A stretch of DNA of 64,000 nucleotides from positions 5,394,001 through 5,458,000 of the forward strand of contig NC_015138.1 in the NCBI RefSeq assembly GCF_000176855.2, given 5' to 3'. Both the position numbers and the translations under genes were made by a program. Positions 1 to 8,746 of this stretch are shown one piece after another; the first letter of the stretch is position 1, and each line of letters opens with the position of its first letter. The notes beneath the pieces are model-generated. The model was not told the DNA's origin. It made no database searches and was given only the letters and a program-made list of their open reading frames with translations. This stretch comes from Paracidovorax avenae ATCC 19860. GTDB lineage: Bacteria; Pseudomonadota; Gammaproteobacteria; Burkholderiales; Burkholderiaceae_C.

Positions 1-154
1 GAGAGTGCATGGAACCCGTGTGTTCCGGTCGGGTTCGAAGGGCAACCCGGCCGTGGGACGTCACTGTATGTAATAGAGTGCCGACAGTACATCACAACGC
101 GAACAGTGCTCCGGCGGGCTGGCCGACCCGGACCGGTGGCGGCCACGTGCCTTC

Positions 155-1894
155 ATGTCCCTCAACCATTTCCTGCGCCTCATCGGCATCGTGCTGGCCA
201 CCGTGACGGCCCTGCTGGCCGCGCATGCCAGCTGGGGGCAATGGCGTTCGTGGCGCGCGGCGGACGCCGGATCGCGCGCGCTGGCGGACCTCGGCCTGGG
301 CCTGGTGGCGACCGAGCGGGTATCGCGCGAGCGCGGCCCGACGAACGCACGCCTCGGCGCGCTCGATGGAGCGCCCGACCCGCAGGCCGTCGCCGCCCTG
401 GCGCGGGCGCGGGAAAGCACCGGCCAGGCCATGGCGCAGCTGCGCGCCATGCTGGCCGCCCGCACGCAGCTGCCGCACATGGACGCCCTGCTGGCCGGAG
501 CGGACGATACCGCGCAGGCACTCGCCCGCGCACGGGCGGCGGCCGACGCGGTCATCTCCCTTCCCCACGCCCAGCGCACGCCCGAGGCCGTGCGCGCGAG
601 CGTCTATGGCCTCGCAGCCATCGTGCCGCGGTTCGCGCCGGTCAACAGCGCCCTGATCCAGGCCGTGCGGACGGCCCAGCCGTCCATGGACGGCGACACG
701 CAGATGCTGCGGATCACCGCGGAGCTGCGCGAGCATGCGGGCCTGCTCGGGTCGCACTTCACCGCCGCGCTGGCGAAGCAGCGGCCGTTCACGCCCGAAG
801 AACGGCATGCGATCGAGCAGACGCGCGGGCGCATCATGGCGCTGCAGTTCCTGCTGGAGCAGCGCCTGGCCCGCCAGGATGCCCCGCCCGACATCGCCCA
901 GGCCTGGGAGGCCGTGGACAGCGGCTACTTCGGCCATGCGGCGCGGGACATCGTCGCCCCCGTGCTGGCGGCCGGCGAACGGGACGGACGCTACGGCATC
1001 ACCGCCGCCCAGTTCGCGGAGCGCTACGTGCCCGAACTGGGCAAGGTGGTGGCCCTGCGAGACCGGCTGATGGCGCGGCTGCAGGCCGACGCCCTCGCCG
1101 CCCGGGAGCGCGCCCTGCACAGCCTCGTGGAGGTGGCGGGCGCCTCGGCCCTGCTCTGGGCCATCCTCGCGGGCACGCTGGCCATGCTGCACGCCCGCGT
1201 GCTGCGCCCCCTGGCCCAGACGACACGGGCCCTGCAGGACCTGGCCCGCAACCGCCTGGACGCACCGCTGCCCCGGCCCGCGGCCGACGACGAGATCGCC
1301 GCGGTGATCGGCGCCGTGCGCGCGCTGCAGGAGCACACGCAGGCCCGGCAGGTGCTCGAGCGCGAGCGCGACGGCCTCATCGCGCAGCTGCGCGAGCAGT
1401 CGCTCACCGATTTCCTCACGGGGCTGCCCAACCGGCGCGCGTTTTTCGCGGCGGCGCGCGAACGCGTCGCACAGGCGCGGCAGCAGCGCTTCGACGTCGC
1501 CCTGATGCTGCTGGACGTGGACCTGTTCAAGAGCTTCAACGATCGCGCGGGGCATGCCGCCGGCGACGAGGCGCTGCGGGCCGTGGCACGTGCGGTGCGC
1601 AACACCCTGCGCCCGGGCGACCTCGTGGCGCGGTATGGGGGCGAGGAATTCGTGGTGCTGCTCGGCCCCTGCGCGGGCCCCGAGGGTGCGGCATGCGCCG
1701 AGCGCCTGCGCCACGCCATCGAGACGGCACCGGTCATCCTGCCCTCGGGGGAGCGCTTCCGGCTCACGGCCAGCGTGGGCGTGGCGGTTTCCCAGCGCCA
1801 CGGCCTGGTGCTGGACCACCTGCTCTCGGAAGCGGACACCGCCCTCTACCGGGCCAAGGACCGGGGCCGCAACCGCGTAGAGGAAGCCGCCTGA
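155..1894 (+). CDS. Membrane-anchored diguanylate cyclase (GGDEF)
   Basis: This 579-residue protein should make cyclic di-GMP from two GTP at the inner membrane. A first membrane segment lies at about residues 5-24 and a second at about 329-347. They bracket a periplasmic helical sensor region of roughly 300 residues that I cannot assign to a family. A HAMP-like stretch follows, then a GGDEF domain from about residue 415. The active-site motif is GGEEF at 495-499, preceded by an RPGD inhibitory site at 486-489. The enzyme is therefore predicted to be active and feedback-inhibited. The ATG at 155 places the first membrane segment at the N-terminus. The ligand is unknown, and the downstream gene is on the opposite strand. 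Confidence 0.9.
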   Translation: MSLNHFLRLIGIVLATVTALLAAHASWGQWRSWRAADAGSRALADLGLGLVATERVSRERGPTNARLGALDGAPDPQAVAALARARESTGQAMAQLRAMLAARTQLPHMDALLAGADDTAQALARARAAADAVISLPHAQRTPEAVRASVYGLAAIVPRFAPVNSALIQAVRTAQPSMDGDTQMLRITAELREHAGLLGSHFTAALAKQRPFTPEERHAIEQTRGRIMALQFLLEQRLARQDAPPDIAQAWEAVDSGYFGHAARDIVAPVLAAGERDGRYGITAAQFAERYVPELGKVVALRDRLMARLQADALAARERALHSLVEVAGASALLWAILAGTLAMLHARVLRPLAQTTRALQDLARNRLDAPLPRPAADDEIAAVIGAVRALQEHTQARQVLERERDGLIAQLREQSLTDFLTGLPNRRAFFAAARERVAQARQQRFDVALMLLDVDLFKSFNDRAGHAAGDEALRAVARAVRNTLRPGDLVARYGGEEFVVLLGPCAGPEGAACAERLRHAIETAPVILPSGERFRLTASVGVAVSQRHGLVLDHLLSEADTALYRAKDRGRNRVEEAA

Positions 1895-1920
1895 ATGCCA
1901 GGCCGGCGGCGCGCCGCGCT

Positions 1921-2628
1921 TCAGCGCTGCAGGGCGGCCGGAGGGCGCACGAAATCGTCCAGCGACAGGCCCTTCTCCCGCAGCAGCGCTTCCAGCACCG
2001 GGCGCAGTTCGCCGAGGCTTTCCTCCACCGCCTCGCGCACCGTGTCCACCACGACCTGGGTGCTGCGTTCGATTTCCACGTTGAGCGCGTCGCCCGCGCG
2101 CAGGTCCTCGAACACGGTGGCGCGGCGCGTCTCGGGAATCAGCCAGACCTCGAACCACCCCTCGGCACGGTTCACCTCGGCCACGGTCAGGCTGGCGCCG
2201 TGCAGGGCGATGTAGCCCTTGGCGAAGACATAGCGGCGGAACGGGGCCGGCACCGCCACGCGCCACACGCGGTTGTTCTCGGAATCGCGCACGCTCTGCA
2301 GGGTGGCCGCGAAATCGATGTGGCCCGACAGCGGATGGCCGCCGATCTCCGCGCCGTCGCGGGCCGCCCGCTCCACGTTCACGCGCCGCCCGGCCGCATA
2401 GCCGCCCAGCGTGGTCACGTTCAGGCTCTGCAGCATCACGTCGAAAGCCGCCGACGTGGGCGAGACCAGGCGCGTCACCGTGAGGCACACGCCATCCACC
2501 GCGACGCTGGCGCCGATGGCGAGCCCTTCGCAGAAGCCGGGGGGAAACTCGATCACGAAGGTGCGCAGCCCTTCGCGGTCCTGCAGCTCGGCGAGGGTGG
2601 CGGTGGCCTGGACGATACCTGTGAACAT
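1921..2628 (-). CDS. ribE: Riboflavin synthase, alpha chain (E. coli-like)
   Basis: Riboflavin synthase dismutates two 6,7-dimethyl-8-ribityllumazine molecules into riboflavin and a pyrimidinedione. The protein opens with the family signature MFTGIV and has the two lumazine-binding barrels in tandem (about residues 1-95 and 96-200). Motifs DGVCLTVT, VNVERA, GGHPLSGHID, GASLTV and LIPET follow the E. coli enzyme. It has 235 residues, longer than the usual 205-215 because of a C-terminal helix-like tail. The normally conserved ETL of the first barrel reads QSL here, which is odd. The gene stands alone: no ribD, ribBA or ribH lies nearby, and I see no FMN riboswitch in the 100 bases upstream. 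It may be a second copy in the genome. Confidence 0.85.
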   Translation of the reverse strand: MFTGIVQATATLAELQDREGLRTFVIEFPPGFCEGLAIGASVAVDGVCLTVTRLVSPTSAAFDVMLQSLNVTTLGGYAAGRRVNVERAARDGAEIGGHPLSGHIDFAATLQSVRDSENNRVWRVAVPAPFRRYVFAKGYIALHGASLTVAEVNRAEGWFEVWLIPETRRATVFEDLRAGDALNVEIERSTQVVVDTVREAVEESLGELRPVLEALLREKGLSLDDFVRPPAALQR

Positions 2629-2730
2629 GGCGCGGATCTCTGTGGATGAAGGAAGCGGGAGGCGCCGGGCATTGTGCCACCGGGGCCCTCTCCCCGCTCC
2701 GGCAGGGGCGCCCCGGGAAGGCGGACCGCG

Positions 2731-5004
2731 TTACGCGCCCAGGGCCGCGGCCACGCGCGCCGCGAGCACGTCCAGGTCGAAGGGCTTGGTGAGCACGCCC
2801 ATGCCCGGATCCAGGTCACGATCGCCGATCACGGCCTGCTCCGCATAGCCGGTGATGAACAGCACGGGCAGGCCCGGGCGCAGCGCGCGGCCGGCATCCG
2901 CCACCTGGCGGCCGTTCATGCCGCCGGGCAGGCCCACGTCGGTGAGCAGGAGATCGAGCCGCCCGGCCCCGCGCAGCATCTCCAGCGCGGAGGGCCCGTC
3001 CTCTGCCTCGAGCACGCGGTAGCCCTGCTCGCGCAGCGACTCCGCCACCGTCGAGCGCACGGCAGGCTCGTCGTCCACCAGCAGGACCGCGGGCATGTCG
3101 CGCCCCGGCCCGGACACAGGCGCCCGGGCCTGGCCGGCAGGCGACGCCGTGGCGCCCGGGCCGGCCGGCAGTTCCGCCTCCGCGCCGGCATGGCGGGGCA
3201 GCCAGAGGGTGATCGTCGTTCCCTGCCCCGCCACCGAAGCGATGCGGGCAGAGCCGCCCGACTGCTGGGCGAAGCCATAGACCATGGACAGCCCCAGGCC
3301 GGTACCCTGCCCCAGGGGCTTGGTGGTGAAGAAGGGCTCGAAGGCCCGTGCCGCCACGTCGGGTGCCATGCCCTCGCCGGTATCGGCCACCGACAGCGCG
3401 GCATATTCACCCGGCGGCAGGTCGGTGGCATGGCGCGGGTGCGGCCCGTCGCCGGGCTGCCCGGCGGCATGGTTGGCGGTGGCAATGCGCAGGGTGCCGC
3501 CGCGGGGCATCGCATCGCGCGCGTTGATGCACAAGTTCAGCAGCGAATTCTCGATCTGCCCGGCGTCGGCCCGCACCATCCAGAGCCCTGCGGCAGGCTC
3601 GAACCGCACCGCGATGGCGGGCCCCACGGTGCGCTGCACCAGCTCCAGCAGGTCCGCGACGAGCTGGTTCAAGTCCACCACGATGGGTGCCAGGGTCTGG
3701 CGGCGGGAAAACGCGAGCAGGCGGTGCGTGAGCGAGGCCGCACGCTTGGCGGATCGGTGCGCCGTGTCGATGCAGCGCTCCATGTCGGCCACGCGTCCCT
3801 GGGACACGCGCAGCCGCAGCAGGTCCAGGCTCGCCATGATGCCGGCCAGCAGGTTGTTGAAGTCGTGCGCGATGCCCCCGGTGAGCTGCCCCACGGCCTC
3901 CATCTTCTGGGCCTGGCGCAATGCCTCTTCCGCGGCCATCAGCTCGCGGGTGCGCTCTTCGACCTTGGTTTCCAGCGTGTCGGCCAGCACGCGCAGCTGC
4001 TGCTCCGCGGTGCGCCGCTGCACGGCCATGCGCGTGCGGTGGGCCACGCTGCGGATCAGCGCCAGTTCGTCCTCGGACCACTCCCGCGGCACCGGGTGGT
4101 TCAGGAACAGCATCGCCACGAGCCGCCCGCCCTCGATCAGCGGCAGGTTCACCAGCGCCCCTGCCTGCACCGCCCGCAGGGCGGGCACGTGGCTGGCGGT
4201 GCGCTCGTCGGTGGACACATCGTTCACGGTGACGATATGGCCGCGCAGCAGGTCTTCGTAGAACCGGCCATAGTGGGGAAGATGGTGCCGGCCCACGGCC
4301 GTGGACATGCCCAGGGACGTCCAGTCACGCACGATGGTGACGGTGTTCGTCTCGTCGATGTCCCCGTAGCCCGCGCGTCCCACGCCGAGCGTTTCACCCA
4401 GCACGCGCGCGGCGGCGTAGGCCATGTCGGCGGGGTCCTCGAGCGAGCGGAAGCTGTCGTCGAGCTGCAGCAGCGCCTGCGTGCGGCGCTCGGCGAGCGT
4501 CTGTTCGGTGACATCCTGGGCCGTTCCTGCAATGCGCAGGCTGCGGCCGGCCACGCCGCCCTGCACCTGGGCCAGCACCTTGAGCCAGCGCACCCGGCCG
4601 TCCGCGCGCCGGATGCGGTGGTCGAGCGCGTACTCCTGGCGCTGCGCGATGCTGTGCTCGAAAGCGGCCCGCACGCGCCCGGCATCGTCGGGATGCACAG
4701 ACGCCACCACCGCCCGCCAGCTCAGCGGCTGCTCGGCAGGCAGGCCGAAATGCTCGCGGCAGACTTCGGAGCTGGTGAGCGCGAACGTCTCCAGGTCCAG
4801 CTCCCACAGGCCGATGCGTCCCGCGATCGCGGCGAAGCGCAGGTGCGCCTCCCGCTCCTCGAGCGCACGCACGCGCTGCCCCGCCACGGCAAGCGGCACC
4901 GGGGCCAACCCGCCGGGCGCGGGATCGTCATCCCCCCCGGGCGTGGGCGGCTGCGGAGGAACGGGCGACAGGGTCAAAGGACGGAAGCTCCCCAAACGGG
5001 CCAC
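2731..5004 (-). CDS. Hybrid sensor histidine kinase (PAS-GAF-HisKA-HATPase-REC)
   Basis: This is a soluble 757-residue two-component hybrid kinase with no membrane segment or signal peptide. In order I see a PAS domain (about 55-170), a GAF domain (about 175-330), a short coiled coil, a HisKA domain with the phosphoacceptor histidine in IAHDFNN near residue 379, and a HATPase domain. The HATPase carries N-box NARDAMP, DTGEGM, FEPFFTTK and GTGLGLS. A C-terminal receiver has a putative phosphoacceptor aspartate in LLTDVGLPG near 689. The HDFNN H-box is typical of hybrid kinases of the HWE/PAS-rich class. The start shown is GTG, and an internal start is possible because the first 50 residues are proline-rich and unconserved-looking. 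No partner regulator with an output domain lies nearby. Confidence 0.88.
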   Translation of the reverse strand: MARLGSFRPLTLSPVPPQPPTPGGDDDPAPGGLAPVPLAVAGQRVRALEEREAHLRFAAIAGRIGLWELDLETFALTSSEVCREHFGLPAEQPLSWRAVVASVHPDDAGRVRAAFEHSIAQRQEYALDHRIRRADGRVRWLKVLAQVQGGVAGRSLRIAGTAQDVTEQTLAERRTQALLQLDDSFRSLEDPADMAYAAARVLGETLGVGRAGYGDIDETNTVTIVRDWTSLGMSTAVGRHHLPHYGRFYEDLLRGHIVTVNDVSTDERTASHVPALRAVQAGALVNLPLIEGGRLVAMLFLNHPVPREWSEDELALIRSVAHRTRMAVQRRTAEQQLRVLADTLETKVEERTRELMAAEEALRQAQKMEAVGQLTGGIAHDFNNLLAGIMASLDLLRLRVSQGRVADMERCIDTAHRSAKRAASLTHRLLAFSRRQTLAPIVVDLNQLVADLLELVQRTVGPAIAVRFEPAAGLWMVRADAGQIENSLLNLCINARDAMPRGGTLRIATANHAAGQPGDGPHPRHATDLPPGEYAALSVADTGEGMAPDVAARAFEPFFTTKPLGQGTGLGLSMVYGFAQQSGGSARIASVAGQGTTITLWLPRHAGAEAELPAGPGATASPAGQARAPVSGPGRDMPAVLLVDDEPAVRSTVAESLREQGYRVLEAEDGPSALEMLRGAGRLDLLLTDVGLPGGMNGRQVADAGRALRPGLPVLFITGYAEQAVIGDRDLDPGMGVLTKPFDLDVLAARVAAALGA

Positions 5005-5137
5005 CGGGGCGGCCGCGTCGGACTACCGGCACCACGATGGCGAAAACGGTGGAGATTGTGACGCAACTGCGGGCCGGCCTCGTTGCAGGGCGCGCCGGGC
5101 CCGCCCCCATCCGCTCACATCCGCCCGGGCCGGGCCC

Positions 5138-6502
5138 TCAGCGGGCGCGCAACAGGTCGCCTGCCTCGATTAGCACCAGTTCATTGTCGTCGGCGCGGTT
5201 GGGCTCGCGGCTGGAACTGAAAGGCAGGTTGTTGTCGTTGCCCACCACGATGTGCGTGGCGTCCACGATGTCCACGTTTTCGATGGTGAAGAACGGGAAG
5301 GCGAGCACGCCGCCCGTCAGGGGCTTGCGGGCGAGGCGCTTCGGGTCCTGGATGTTCAGCAGGTCGATGTAGCCCACCTTGCGCAGCGGGCCGCCCGCGT
5401 TGGCGTCGGTCAGTTCCACCTTGTACACGCGCTTGAACTTCGCCACGTCGTGGAAGCAGTCCGCACGCTTCTGCCCCTCGGGGCAGGCCTTGTCGGGCGT
5501 GCCCTCGCCGTTGTCGCGCTCGATGACCAGGCCCATGGTGGGGCTGATCATGTTGAAGTCGCCGATGGCGTTCTGGTTCGCCTCCAGCACGTACTTCCAG
5601 TGGCGGCCCGTCCATTTCTCCTGCCGCACGTCGAATTCCAGCACGCGCAGGTACTGCCGGCCGCCCTCCACGGATTCATACGCTTTCGCTGACTCGTCCC
5701 ACACCGGGCCTTCGAGCAGCGCGTACAGCCTGCTGCCGTCGGGGCTGGAAGCCATGCCCTCGAAACCTTTGGAGCGCTTGATGTCGAAGGCCGGGGCCTT
5801 CGCATCGGGCGCGGCGGCGGTGGTGACGGCGGGATGGTCGGGCGAGCGCACCACGCGGCCGTCCACCTGGGTGTCGAACACCGCCAGCACCTTGCCGTCC
5901 AGGTCGGCCTTGATGAGGAAGGGGCCGAACTCCTCGCCGATCCAGAGCGCGCCGCCGGCGAACTGGAAGCTCTCGGGGTCGAAGTCGGCGCCGGTCAGGT
6001 AGCGCTCCTTCGTGCCCTCCTCGGCGATGCGGAACGGCACCTTTCCGTCGGGATCGTGCAGGAACACGGTCTTCAGGCGCTGGAACTGCCCGGTCTTGAA
6101 GTCCACCGCATAGTGGTTCAGGTAGAGCATGAAGTCCGGCGAATTGGCCTTGGCCCCGGCGCCGTTGTCCGTCAGGATCCAGAAGGTGCCGTCCGCCATG
6201 CGCTTGATGCCCGAGTGGCCCTGCAGCGGCTGGCCCTGGAACGGCAGCGAGACGCCCGTGGGCCGCCCGGCGGACGTGCCTTCGACGGTGCCCACGGCAT
6301 CCACGCGCCGCGGCGTGGTGAACTTGCCGCTGGTGCGCAGGTCCGCCGGTGCATCCGGCGGCGCGGGGATGAAGGACGGCGCCGGCAGCACGGCGTGGCC
6401 GGCGAGCGTGGCGGGATAGGCGGCCGGCTCGGCATGGGCGCACGGCAGTGCGGCGAATGCGAGGGCGGCGGCGAGCGTGGCGGAGCGGAAGGCGGCAGGC
6501 AT
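5138..6502 (-). CDS. Secreted esterase-like activity of phytase family protein
   Basis: This 454-residue exported protein has a clear signal peptide ending near residue 24 (cleavage after CAHA). The mature part matches the phytase-type esterase-like family (PF13449): repeated beta-propeller-like segments including GHSGIKRMADG, WILTDNG, LWIGEEFGPFLI, KGFEGMASSPDGS and NVDIVDATHIVVGNDNN. Members are periplasmic or extracellular proteins thought to act on phosphoesters or simple esters, but the substrate is rarely known. The gene is codirectional with the kinase downstream, separated by about 130 bases. The ATG start gives a well-formed signal peptide. Confidence 0.82.
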   Translation of the reverse strand: MPAAFRSATLAAALAFAALPCAHAEPAAYPATLAGHAVLPAPSFIPAPPDAPADLRTSGKFTTPRRVDAVGTVEGTSAGRPTGVSLPFQGQPLQGHSGIKRMADGTFWILTDNGAGAKANSPDFMLYLNHYAVDFKTGQFQRLKTVFLHDPDGKVPFRIAEEGTKERYLTGADFDPESFQFAGGALWIGEEFGPFLIKADLDGKVLAVFDTQVDGRVVRSPDHPAVTTAAAPDAKAPAFDIKRSKGFEGMASSPDGSRLYALLEGPVWDESAKAYESVEGGRQYLRVLEFDVRQEKWTGRHWKYVLEANQNAIGDFNMISPTMGLVIERDNGEGTPDKACPEGQKRADCFHDVAKFKRVYKVELTDANAGGPLRKVGYIDLLNIQDPKRLARKPLTGGVLAFPFFTIENVDIVDATHIVVGNDNNLPFSSSREPNRADDNELVLIEAGDLLRAR

Positions 6503-6554
6503 CGGGATGTCGTGGCGATGGCGGATGAGGCCGCCACGATGCCGCCTTTCGGTG

Positions 6555-7130
6555 TCAGGCCGGTGACGCGGCCTGCCCGGGCCGCGTCCGGAGCCGCCAG
6601 GCCAGGTAGCCCACCACCCCCGCGTTGAACGCGATCACCAGGGTGGCGGCCCATGAAGGCCGGTGCAGCCAGTGCCAGAGTTCGAACGGGATGTACAGGC
6701 CGCCCGACAGCGCCCCCAGCGCCTCGCCCCAGGCCCGGTCCTTCCACAGGCCGTACGCCTCCGTGAAGCGCAGGGCCGCATAGGCGATGACGGCCAGCAG
6801 CAGCCACCGGAAATCCTCGTGCGCGAGCAGGTCGAGCCGGGACAGAAGCATCTCTGGGTAGCGCTCGCCCGGGTTCAGGCCCACATGCCCGATCAGGGAC
6901 ACCGCGGCGTGGTGCAGGTCGTGGTGCAGCAGGCCGAGCAGGCCCAGGCCGGCCATCAGCGCGACCACGCCCTTGACGGCTTCCAGGGTGGCGATGGTCC
7001 GCAGGGCCCGCTGCCCGGCGGTATCGCCGCTGCCGTGGCGGGCCTGTGCGCCCGCGCCGGCAGGCAGGTCGGGAGCGGATACGGTCACGTCGTTGGGCTG
7101 GGACATGGAATGCTCGCGGATGAAGGACAT
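6555..7130 (-). CDS. DUF2127 family membrane protein
   Basis: This 191-residue protein has about four hydrophobic segments: near 45-65, around 75-85, 108-127 (RWLLLAVIAYAALRFTEAYGLWKDRAWGE) and 150-175. The conserved core, with RFTEAYGLW, RAWGE and IPFELWHW, is that of DUF2127, small bacterial inner-membrane proteins of unknown function. Two in-frame ATGs exist (7130 and 7106). Neither has a strong ribosome binding site, so the start is uncertain by eight codons. It sits between the esterase-like gene and the siderophore-interacting protein, all on the minus strand, with no functional link evident. Confidence 0.8.
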   Translation of the reverse strand: MSFIREHSMSQPNDVTVSAPDLPAGAGAQARHGSGDTAGQRALRTIATLEAVKGVVALMAGLGLLGLLHHDLHHAAVSLIGHVGLNPGERYPEMLLSRLDLLAHEDFRWLLLAVIAYAALRFTEAYGLWKDRAWGEALGALSGGLYIPFELWHWLHRPSWAATLVIAFNAGVVGYLAWRLRTRPGQAASPA

Positions 7131-7232
7131 GGCGGCCCGGCAGTATCGCCTGCCAGTGCGTGCCCGCCCTATAGGACGCGCGCTCGACCGTGCCCATGCC
7201 CGGAGCAGCCCGCGCAGGCGGCTGGCGGCCTT

Positions 7233-8087
7233 TCAGTCGCCGAGCGTTTCGTGCGTGGCCGCGCTGCCCCGGCGCCAGTAGCCCGACGCCTTGATCCATT
7301 TCGGGTGCACGCCGCGCTCGTCCACCAGATGCGCGCGCAGCGCCTTGGCGGCAGCGGTTTCGCAGGCCACCCACGCGTGCACGTCGCCCGCCGGCAGGGG
7401 CAAAGCGCGCAGGGCCTCCAGCAGCCGCGAGCCCTCTCCCGGGGCCGCCCCCGAGCGATGGACCCACCGGATGCGCGCCGCGGCCTGCGTGGGCAGAGGC
7501 TGCTCGTCGGCCGGCCCGTCCACTTCGATGAGCGCGAGGGCAGGCGTGCCTGCAGGCAGTTCGGCCAGGCGGCGGGCGATGGCGGGCAGCGCCGTATCGT
7601 CACCAGCGAGCACGTATCCATCGAACGCGAGCGGCACGAGCAGCGACCCGCGTGGCCCGCCGATGGCGATGCGCTGGCCGGGCGCGGCCTGCAGCGCCCA
7701 GGCGGTGGCGGGGCCCGCATCGTGCAGTGCGAAATCGATGGCGAGCGTGCCGGCCCGGGCATCGTGCAGGCGCGGCGTGTAGTCGCGCATGGCCGGGCGC
7801 GGAGCTCCGGGTACCGCGGTGCCCTGGGCGTCGAAGGCCGGCAGCACGGGCTCGCCGGTGGACGGATCGGGCAGGAACAGCTTCACGTGGTCATCGAAGC
7901 CCGGGCTGTGGAAGCCGGCGAGCTCCTGGCCCCCGAGCGTCACGCGCACGCAGTGGGGCGTGATGCGTTTGGCGCGCTGCACGGTGAGGGTGCGCAGCCG
8001 CAGTTCGTGCCGCACACGCTGCAGCGCGCGGGCCTCCACCTGGGCAGGGGACGGCTGGGGGGGCGTGGAAAGAGGTGTCTGGCTCAT
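7233..8087 (-). CDS. Siderophore-interacting protein, NADPH ferric-siderophore reductase (NfeF/ViuB-like)
   Basis: This 284-residue cytoplasmic flavoprotein is predicted to release iron from imported ferric siderophores using NAD(P)H. The N-terminal FAD-binding barrel includes ITPHCVRVTLGG and the flavin-binding RDYTPR motif (RxYT). The C-terminal SIP domain carries GPRGS, DGYVLAGDDTALPAI and the terminal GYWRRG signature of E. coli YqjH/NfeF. The gene starts 15 bases after the PadR gene ends, so the two probably share a transcript. In E. coli the equivalent pair (nfeR/nfeF) is nickel- and iron-responsive. By analogy this reductase should be derepressed when the PadR repressor is released. 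Confidence 0.88.
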   Translation of the reverse strand: MSQTPLSTPPQPSPAQVEARALQRVRHELRLRTLTVQRAKRITPHCVRVTLGGQELAGFHSPGFDDHVKLFLPDPSTGEPVLPAFDAQGTAVPGAPRPAMRDYTPRLHDARAGTLAIDFALHDAGPATAWALQAAPGQRIAIGGPRGSLLVPLAFDGYVLAGDDTALPAIARRLAELPAGTPALALIEVDGPADEQPLPTQAAARIRWVHRSGAAPGEGSRLLEALRALPLPAGDVHAWVACETAAAKALRAHLVDERGVHPKWIKASGYWRRGSAATHETLGD

Positions 8088-8101
8088 GGTGAATCCTTGG
8101 G

Positions 8102-8617
8102 TCAGAGCCGTTCGATCCGCCGTGCGGCGTCGTCCAGCAGGTCGGCGATGGCGTGGATCTGCTCCGTGTCGAGCGGAGCGCCCGCCAGGCGCATGTGCAG
8201 GGCCTGGCGCAGGTTGTGCACCGCCCGCTCCACGGGCGCGGGCCGGTGGCCGCGATGCGCCATGCCGTCGGCCATGCGCGCGAGCAGGGCATTCACCTCG
8301 TCGCGGTGGCTCTCCAGGTGGGCGAGGCCCTCGGGCGTGGCGGTGTGCAGCTTGCGGCCGCCGCCTTCGGCGCTCACGGTGACGTGGCCCAGTTCCTCCA
8401 GCAGGGTGAGCGTGGGATAGACCACGCCCGGGCTCGGGCTGTAGCTGCCGCCCAGGCGCTCCTCGATGGCCTTGATGAGCTCGTAACCGTGGCGCGGCTT
8501 GTCCGCGATGAGCTGCAGCAGAACGAGGCGCAGGCCGCCGTGGCCGAAAAAGCGGCCGCCGCCGCGCCGCGGGCCGGGCGGCGCGCCGCGGGATTCGAGC
8601 AGGTCGAGGTCTTTCAT
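8102..8617 (-). CDS. PadR family transcriptional regulator (NfeR/YqjI-like)
   Basis: This 171-residue winged-helix regulator closely follows E. coli NfeR (YqjI) over the whole DNA-binding domain: RFFGHGGLRLVLLQLI, HGYELIKAIEERLGG, YSPSPGVVYPTLTLLEELG. The C-terminal helix is a likely dimerisation arm. E. coli NfeR has a His/Cys-rich N-terminal metal-binding tail; here the N-terminus is only about 20 residues, Gly/Arg-rich and without cysteine. Metal sensing may therefore be lost or different. The gene is first in a two-gene unit with the siderophore-interacting reductase. An AT-rich palindromic region just upstream is the likely autoregulatory operator. Confidence 0.88.
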   Translation of the reverse strand: MKDLDLLESRGAPPGPRRGGGRFFGHGGLRLVLLQLIADKPRHGYELIKAIEERLGGSYSPSPGVVYPTLTLLEELGHVTVSAEGGGRKLHTATPEGLAHLESHRDEVNALLARMADGMAHRGHRPAPVERAVHNLRQALHMRLAGAPLDTEQIHAIADLLDDAARRIERL

Positions 8618-8648
8618 GGGATGTACTCCGATAGAACGATTTATCTAC

Positions 8649-8669
8649 GATATATCGAATTCATATCGA
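8649..8669. promoter_or_regulatory. Palindromic operator candidate for the PadR regulator
   Basis: About 32-52 bases upstream of the PadR start the sequence turns abruptly AT-rich. It contains the perfect 10-base palindrome CGATATATCG (8649-8658) and, overlapping it, an inverted repeat CGATAT-N9-ATATCG (8649-8654 with 8664-8669). PadR/NfeR proteins bind ATAT-containing palindromes over their own promoters, so this is a plausible binding site. The assignment is inferred from position and symmetry only. Confidence 0.5.
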
Positions 8670-8746
8670 AACACATCTCCATGCCGAAATCCCCTGTTCA
8701 AACCAGGGACTTGGGCGGAGCCTGGCGCGGCGAAGGCGCCCGGGGA

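Noticed and set aside
1..154. End of a gene at the left edge
   Set aside because: No frame shows recognisable protein sequence; probably the cyclase promoter region.
92..2680. Long uninterrupted open frame of more than 860 codons on the minus strand
   Set aside because: It is antisense to the cyclase and out of frame with ribE; Arg/Gly/His-rich translation without motifs is the usual artefact of GC-rich coding DNA.
2629..2730. FMN riboswitch upstream of ribE
   Set aside because: The region lacks the conserved RFN blocks and is too short and GC-rich for the fold.
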